Shown here: positions 61,586-64,000 of the stretch, piece after piece
How the letters are laid out: each line of letters begins with the position of its first letter
Numbering within the stretch: the first letter of the stretch is position 1
Assembly (NCBI GenBank): GCA_947478405.1
Contig: CANJVX010000007.1
Span: 28,068 to 92,067, forward strand
DNA length: 64,000 nt
From: Beijerinckiaceae bacterium
GTDB lineage: Bacteria; Pseudomonadota; Alphaproteobacteria; Rhizobiales; Beijerinckiaceae
Direction of reading: 5' to 3'
Notes under the pieces: model-generated
What the model was told of the DNA's origin: nothing
What the model saw: the letters and a program-made list of their open reading frames with translations, nothing else
Databases searched by the model: none
Made by a program: the position numbers and the translations under genes

Positions 61586-62173
61586 ATGACGAAAATCGAA
61601 AAATCCCGCCGTGAATTGCTGATGGGTGGCGCCGCTTTTGCTGCCGCTGGGCTGAGCGTGCCCAGCGCGCTTGCGCAGCAAGGCCCGCCCCAGCGCTTCA
61701 CCACGGGTGAGTTAACCGAAAACGGCCATCGCTTTTTTGGATCCATGTCACGCGGCCTTGCACAAGTCGTGGAAGAAGCCACCAAGCGCTGGGGCCAGCC
61801 CAATGCCTATATTCTGGGTCAGGAAGCCTCGGGCGCATTCATCGCAGGCGCCCGCTTTGGCGAGGGCCAGATGTATACGCGTAATGCCGGCCAGCAGAAA
61901 ATTTTCTGGCAGGGCCCATCAGTCGGTTTTGATGCCGGAGTTGATGGCGCGCGTACGATGATGCTCGTTTATAATTTGCCCTCTTCCGAAGCGATCTTCC
62001 GCCGTTTCGGCGGCATTGATGGCTCCGCCTATTTTGTCGCGGGCTTTGGTTTTACAGCGCTGACAGCAGATGACGTGATCATCGTGCCGATCCGCGCGGG
62101 TGTGGGCGCGCGACTGGGCATTAATATGGGCTATCTGAAGTTCACCCCGGCATCGACCTGGAATCCCTTCTGA
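61586..62173 (+). CDS. eipA: EipA/DUF1134-family periplasmic protein
   Basis: A 195-residue exported protein. The N-terminal signal KSRRELLMGGAAFAAAGLSVPSALAQ has a twin-arginine core and ends near residue 32. The mature part is all beta (GQEASGAFIAGARFGEG, IFWQGPSVGFDAGVDGART, VYNLPSSEAIFRRFGGIDGSAYFVAG, VIIVPIRAGVGARLGINMGYLKFTP), matching DUF1134. The Brucella homologue EipA is a periplasmic beta-barrel-like protein needed for envelope integrity. A strong terminator follows. Confidence 0.9.
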   Translation: MTKIEKSRRELLMGGAAFAAAGLSVPSALAQQGPPQRFTTGELTENGHRFFGSMSRGLAQVVEEATKRWGQPNAYILGQEASGAFIAGARFGEGQMYTRNAGQQKIFWQGPSVGFDAGVDGARTMMLVYNLPSSEAIFRRFGGIDGSAYFVAGFGFTALTADDVIIVPIRAGVGARLGINMGYLKFTPASTWNPF

Positions 62174-62200
62174 TCTTTACAGCATCGAACATGTTTCAAG

Positions 62201-62239
62201 CGCGGTCGCGGAACATATCCGCGACCGCGTTTTCCTTTT
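62201..62239. terminator. Rho-independent terminator after eipA
   Basis: Perfect 12-bp stem CGCGGTCGCGGA / TCCGCGACCGCG with 5-nt loop, then TTTTCCTTTTG. Confidence 0.9.
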
Positions 62240-62270
62240 GTCTTTGCATCCATCAAATCAGAAGCCGCCA

Positions 62271-63668
62271 TCATTGCCGACGGCGCAGCGCCATGGGCAT
62301 GCCGCCATCTGGGCGTAAAGTCACACGTTGAACGGGCTTTGGCGCTAGTCCTTCTGATGGATCGAGCCGGAAATTCTTCAGTACGTGAGCCAGAAGGATG
62401 ACCGCTTCCTGCATCGCAAAGCCCATGCCGATGCAGATGCGAGGGCCCCCGCCAAAAGGCAGAAAGGCGAAGCGATCGATCTTCTCACGCGCACCTGGCA
62501 GGAAGCGTGACGGGTCGAAGAGATCGGCATCTGTCCAAAGTTTATGATGCCTATGCACCAGCCATGGCGAGATCACCACACGCGTCCCCGCGCGAATCCT
62601 CTGGCCACAAATCACATCAGCCTCTATGGCATCGCGCGTGAGTGTCGCGGCGGGTGGATAGAGCCGCATGGCTTCTTCAAGAACAGCGCGGATGATGGGT
62701 GCTTCCTCTGGCGAGGGTGCGCCACTTGTCTGCCTCAGAAGCCCATCAGCTTCCGCCTCAGCCTGGGCGCGCCAATGGGGATGCGTGCCAAGCAAATAGA
62801 GTGTCCAAGTCAGCGCATTGGCTGTTGTTTCGTGACCTGCGCCAATGAAGGTGAGAATATTGGCTTGAATTTCTCTTTCGGAAAGCCCCGCACCGGTTTC
62901 TGGATCAGCTGCAGACAGAAGCGCCGAGAGCAGATCGGGCCGCTCTGTTGTAACCGTCCCTGCATCTAATGAGGCGCGCCTTTTGGCGATGATCGCGTTC
63001 ACTGCTTCTGCAAAAAAATCGAGGGCTGGCTTGGAGCGCGCACGGCCAAGGCGGGGGAGCCAATCGGGTAAGCGCAAGAGATCCAGCGGGTCGACGCGCC
63101 CCGCTGTTTCGAAATAGTCCGTCACAGCATGGATGAATTCCGCCGGATCACGGCCGAGGCCTTCGGGGAAAATGGTACGCTCAAGCACATTCAGCGTGAC
63201 GCGCGACAGGTCGCGCGCGATATCGATAACGCGCCCTTCGCGCTGCCGCTGCCAGCGATCAACAAGCCAATGTGCCGATTCCACCATGGCGGGCTTATAG
63301 GCGGCCACCACGCGCGGCGTGAACAAATGGGCCAGCAGACGGCGCTGGCGCCGCCACATTTCGTCTTCGGCCAATAGCAGTCCGTCAGCAAGGCCGGGCC
63401 CAAGCAGACGCTGTTGCAGATCGTCTTTGCGATAATTGGCGACATTGTCGACGAGCACCTGCCGAATACCGACAGGATCACTGACGACGCAGATTTCGCC
63501 AATGATGCTCTGTCCGTGGAGGATCAGCTCGTCATAATGCGCGCGCGTCCAGGTCCCGAGCGGGTTGCGCCGCATGGCCAAGAGCAGGGGGATGGTGCCA
63601 AGCGGCTTGCGAAGCGGCTCAGGTGCAGGCGGGCGATGGCGCGCGGGGGTGCGATCATGAAACATCAT
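62271..63668 (-). CDS. Cytochrome P450
   Basis: A 465-residue heme monooxygenase. The I-helix oxygen motif FIGAGHETTANAL, the K-helix ExxR in LEEAMRLYPP and the heme-binding loop FGGGPRICIGMGFA with the axial Cys are intact. WRRQRRLLAHLF is the C-helix. The overall resemblance is to the CYP102/CYP4-like bacterial class rather than to camphor-type P450s. There is no membrane anchor and no fused or adjacent reductase or ferredoxin gene. The start is 63668 (MMFHDRTPAR) or Met2; the frame to 63716 is less likely. Substrate unknown. Confidence 0.9.
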   Translation of the reverse strand: MMFHDRTPARHRPPAPEPLRKPLGTIPLLLAMRRNPLGTWTRAHYDELILHGQSIIGEICVVSDPVGIRQVLVDNVANYRKDDLQQRLLGPGLADGLLLAEDEMWRRQRRLLAHLFTPRVVAAYKPAMVESAHWLVDRWQRQREGRVIDIARDLSRVTLNVLERTIFPEGLGRDPAEFIHAVTDYFETAGRVDPLDLLRLPDWLPRLGRARSKPALDFFAEAVNAIIAKRRASLDAGTVTTERPDLLSALLSAADPETGAGLSEREIQANILTFIGAGHETTANALTWTLYLLGTHPHWRAQAEAEADGLLRQTSGAPSPEEAPIIRAVLEEAMRLYPPAATLTRDAIEADVICGQRIRAGTRVVISPWLVHRHHKLWTDADLFDPSRFLPGAREKIDRFAFLPFGGGPRICIGMGFAMQEAVILLAHVLKNFRLDPSEGLAPKPVQRVTLRPDGGMPMALRRRQ

Positions 63669-63815
63669 CTTTAACTGGGGGACCAAGGCCCGTCGACAAG
63701 GGGCGACGAGGGGCAAAATGCTTCATTGGAGAGGCTAAAGCGCGCGGGGCGATTATCCTTGCCGGGGCGTGGGACGGGCGCTATAGAACGCCCACCCGTG
63801 CTAGGCGCGGTCCGC

Positions 63816-63891
63816 GCTCCCTTCGTCTAGCGGTCTAGGACGTCGCCCTCTCACGGCGAAAACAGGGGTTCGATTCCCCTAGGGAGCGCCA
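63816..63891 (+). tRNA. tRNA-Glu (CUC anticodon)
   Basis: 76 nt with encoded CCA. Acceptor GCTCCCT/AGGGAGC is perfect; anticodon stem GTCGC/GGCGA... encloses the loop CTCTCAC, giving CUC; T-arm GGGGTTCGATTCCCC. A recombinase-like reading frame on the opposite strand runs into its 3' half, so the tRNA is a probable integration target. Confidence 0.93.
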
Positions 63892-64000
63892 TTTACGTAC
63901 AAAACCACGAACATTTCCCGCGTGTGTCTGGCGTCCCGCGATGACGTCGACCAGCGAGGCTTTTTCTCCGATGATACGGACAGTTTTGTCGTCGACTTCA
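63835..64000 (-). CDS. Probable serine recombinase, C-terminal fragment overlapping tRNA-Glu
   Basis: The minus strand from the right edge reads 54 residues to a TAG at 63835-63837: EVDDKTVRIIGEKASL, VDVIAGRQTHAGNV, then RGFVRKWRSLGESNP. The NVRGFVRKWR ending is, from memory, the C-terminus of large serine recombinases in Hyphomicrobiales. The last 20 or so codons are antisense to the tRNA-Glu 3' half, the usual outcome when an integrase gene ends at its attachment site. The catalytic N-terminal domain would lie beyond the window, so the family is inferred from the tail only. Confidence 0.55.
   Translation of the reverse strand, partial: EVDDKTVRIIGEKASLVDVIAGRQTHAGNVRGFVRKWRSLGESNPCFRRERATS

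Overview
This 64 kb window is GC-rich chromosomal DNA of an alphaproteobacterium, most probably of the order Hyphomicrobiales (Rhizobiales). The evidence is the CtrA/SciP/ChpT cell-cycle set, the 6S RNA beside zapA and the 5-formyl-THF cyclo-ligase gene, the uninterrupted tol-pal-cpoB-tilS-ftsH run, an RpoH gene convergent with a MAEYYPL-type membrane protein, an R. sphaeroides-type PmtA and an EipA (DUF1134) protein. The family cannot be fixed from the sequence alone. Most of the window is housekeeping.

Layout. 1-6.5 kb (minus strand): zapA and a small coiled-coil gene, a BrnTA toxin-antitoxin pair, 6S RNA, 5-formyl-THF cyclo-ligase, ymdB, yebC, a divergent ThiE-like gene, a Sel1-repeat protein, suhB and the start of a MotA/TolQ-like gene. 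6.7-12.1 kb (plus): transketolase, GAPDH, phosphoglycerate kinase and class I aldolase, i.e. central sugar metabolism. 12.1-12.7 kb: a DUF559 nuclease-like gene between two inverted copies of a structured repeat. 12.7-24.6 kb (minus): ruvC-ruvA-ruvB, a MazEF-type pair, ybgC, tolQ-tolR-tolA-tolB-pal, cpoB-tilS and ftsH. 24.7-35.4 kb: a tandem hairpin array, tauE, arsC, glmM, serC, a DMT transporter, purA, a conserved membrane protein, rpoH and rluD. 35.4-45 kb: an accessory catabolic region with a BaiN-like flavoprotein, an IclR regulator, a class II aldolase, an ABC-type binding protein, an ACMSD-family amidohydrolase divergent from a LysR regulator, two tandem cupins and an EutA-like ATPase, with REP-like CGTCATTGCGAG repeats scattered through it. 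45-54.9 kb: rhlE, an E. coli-type serA, malic enzyme, pyrC, a TctC-type binding protein, tRNA-Met, pmtA and mnmA. 55-62.2 kb: the cell-cycle block (sciP, fliJ, ctrA, chpT) with a UPF0104 protein, mntH, cysQ and eipA. 62.3-64 kb: a cytochrome P450, tRNA-Glu(CUC) and the 3' end of a probable serine recombinase gene that runs antisense into the tRNA, which suggests the edge of an integrated element.

The most interesting signals are: (1) the DUF559 gene framed by inverted structured repeats whose central hairpins differ in sequence but keep their pairing; (2) the recombinase/tRNA-Glu junction at the right edge; (3) the IclR-aldolase-amidohydrolase-cupin-EutA cluster, a candidate uncharacterised degradation pathway; (4) two toxin-antitoxin pairs inserted in otherwise conserved housekeeping operons, each with a clear palindromic operator candidate; (5) the tandem 33-nt hairpin array upstream of ruvC; and (6) CtrA/CcrM-type sites around ctrA and eipA. 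All identifications come from reading the sequence; no database search was run.
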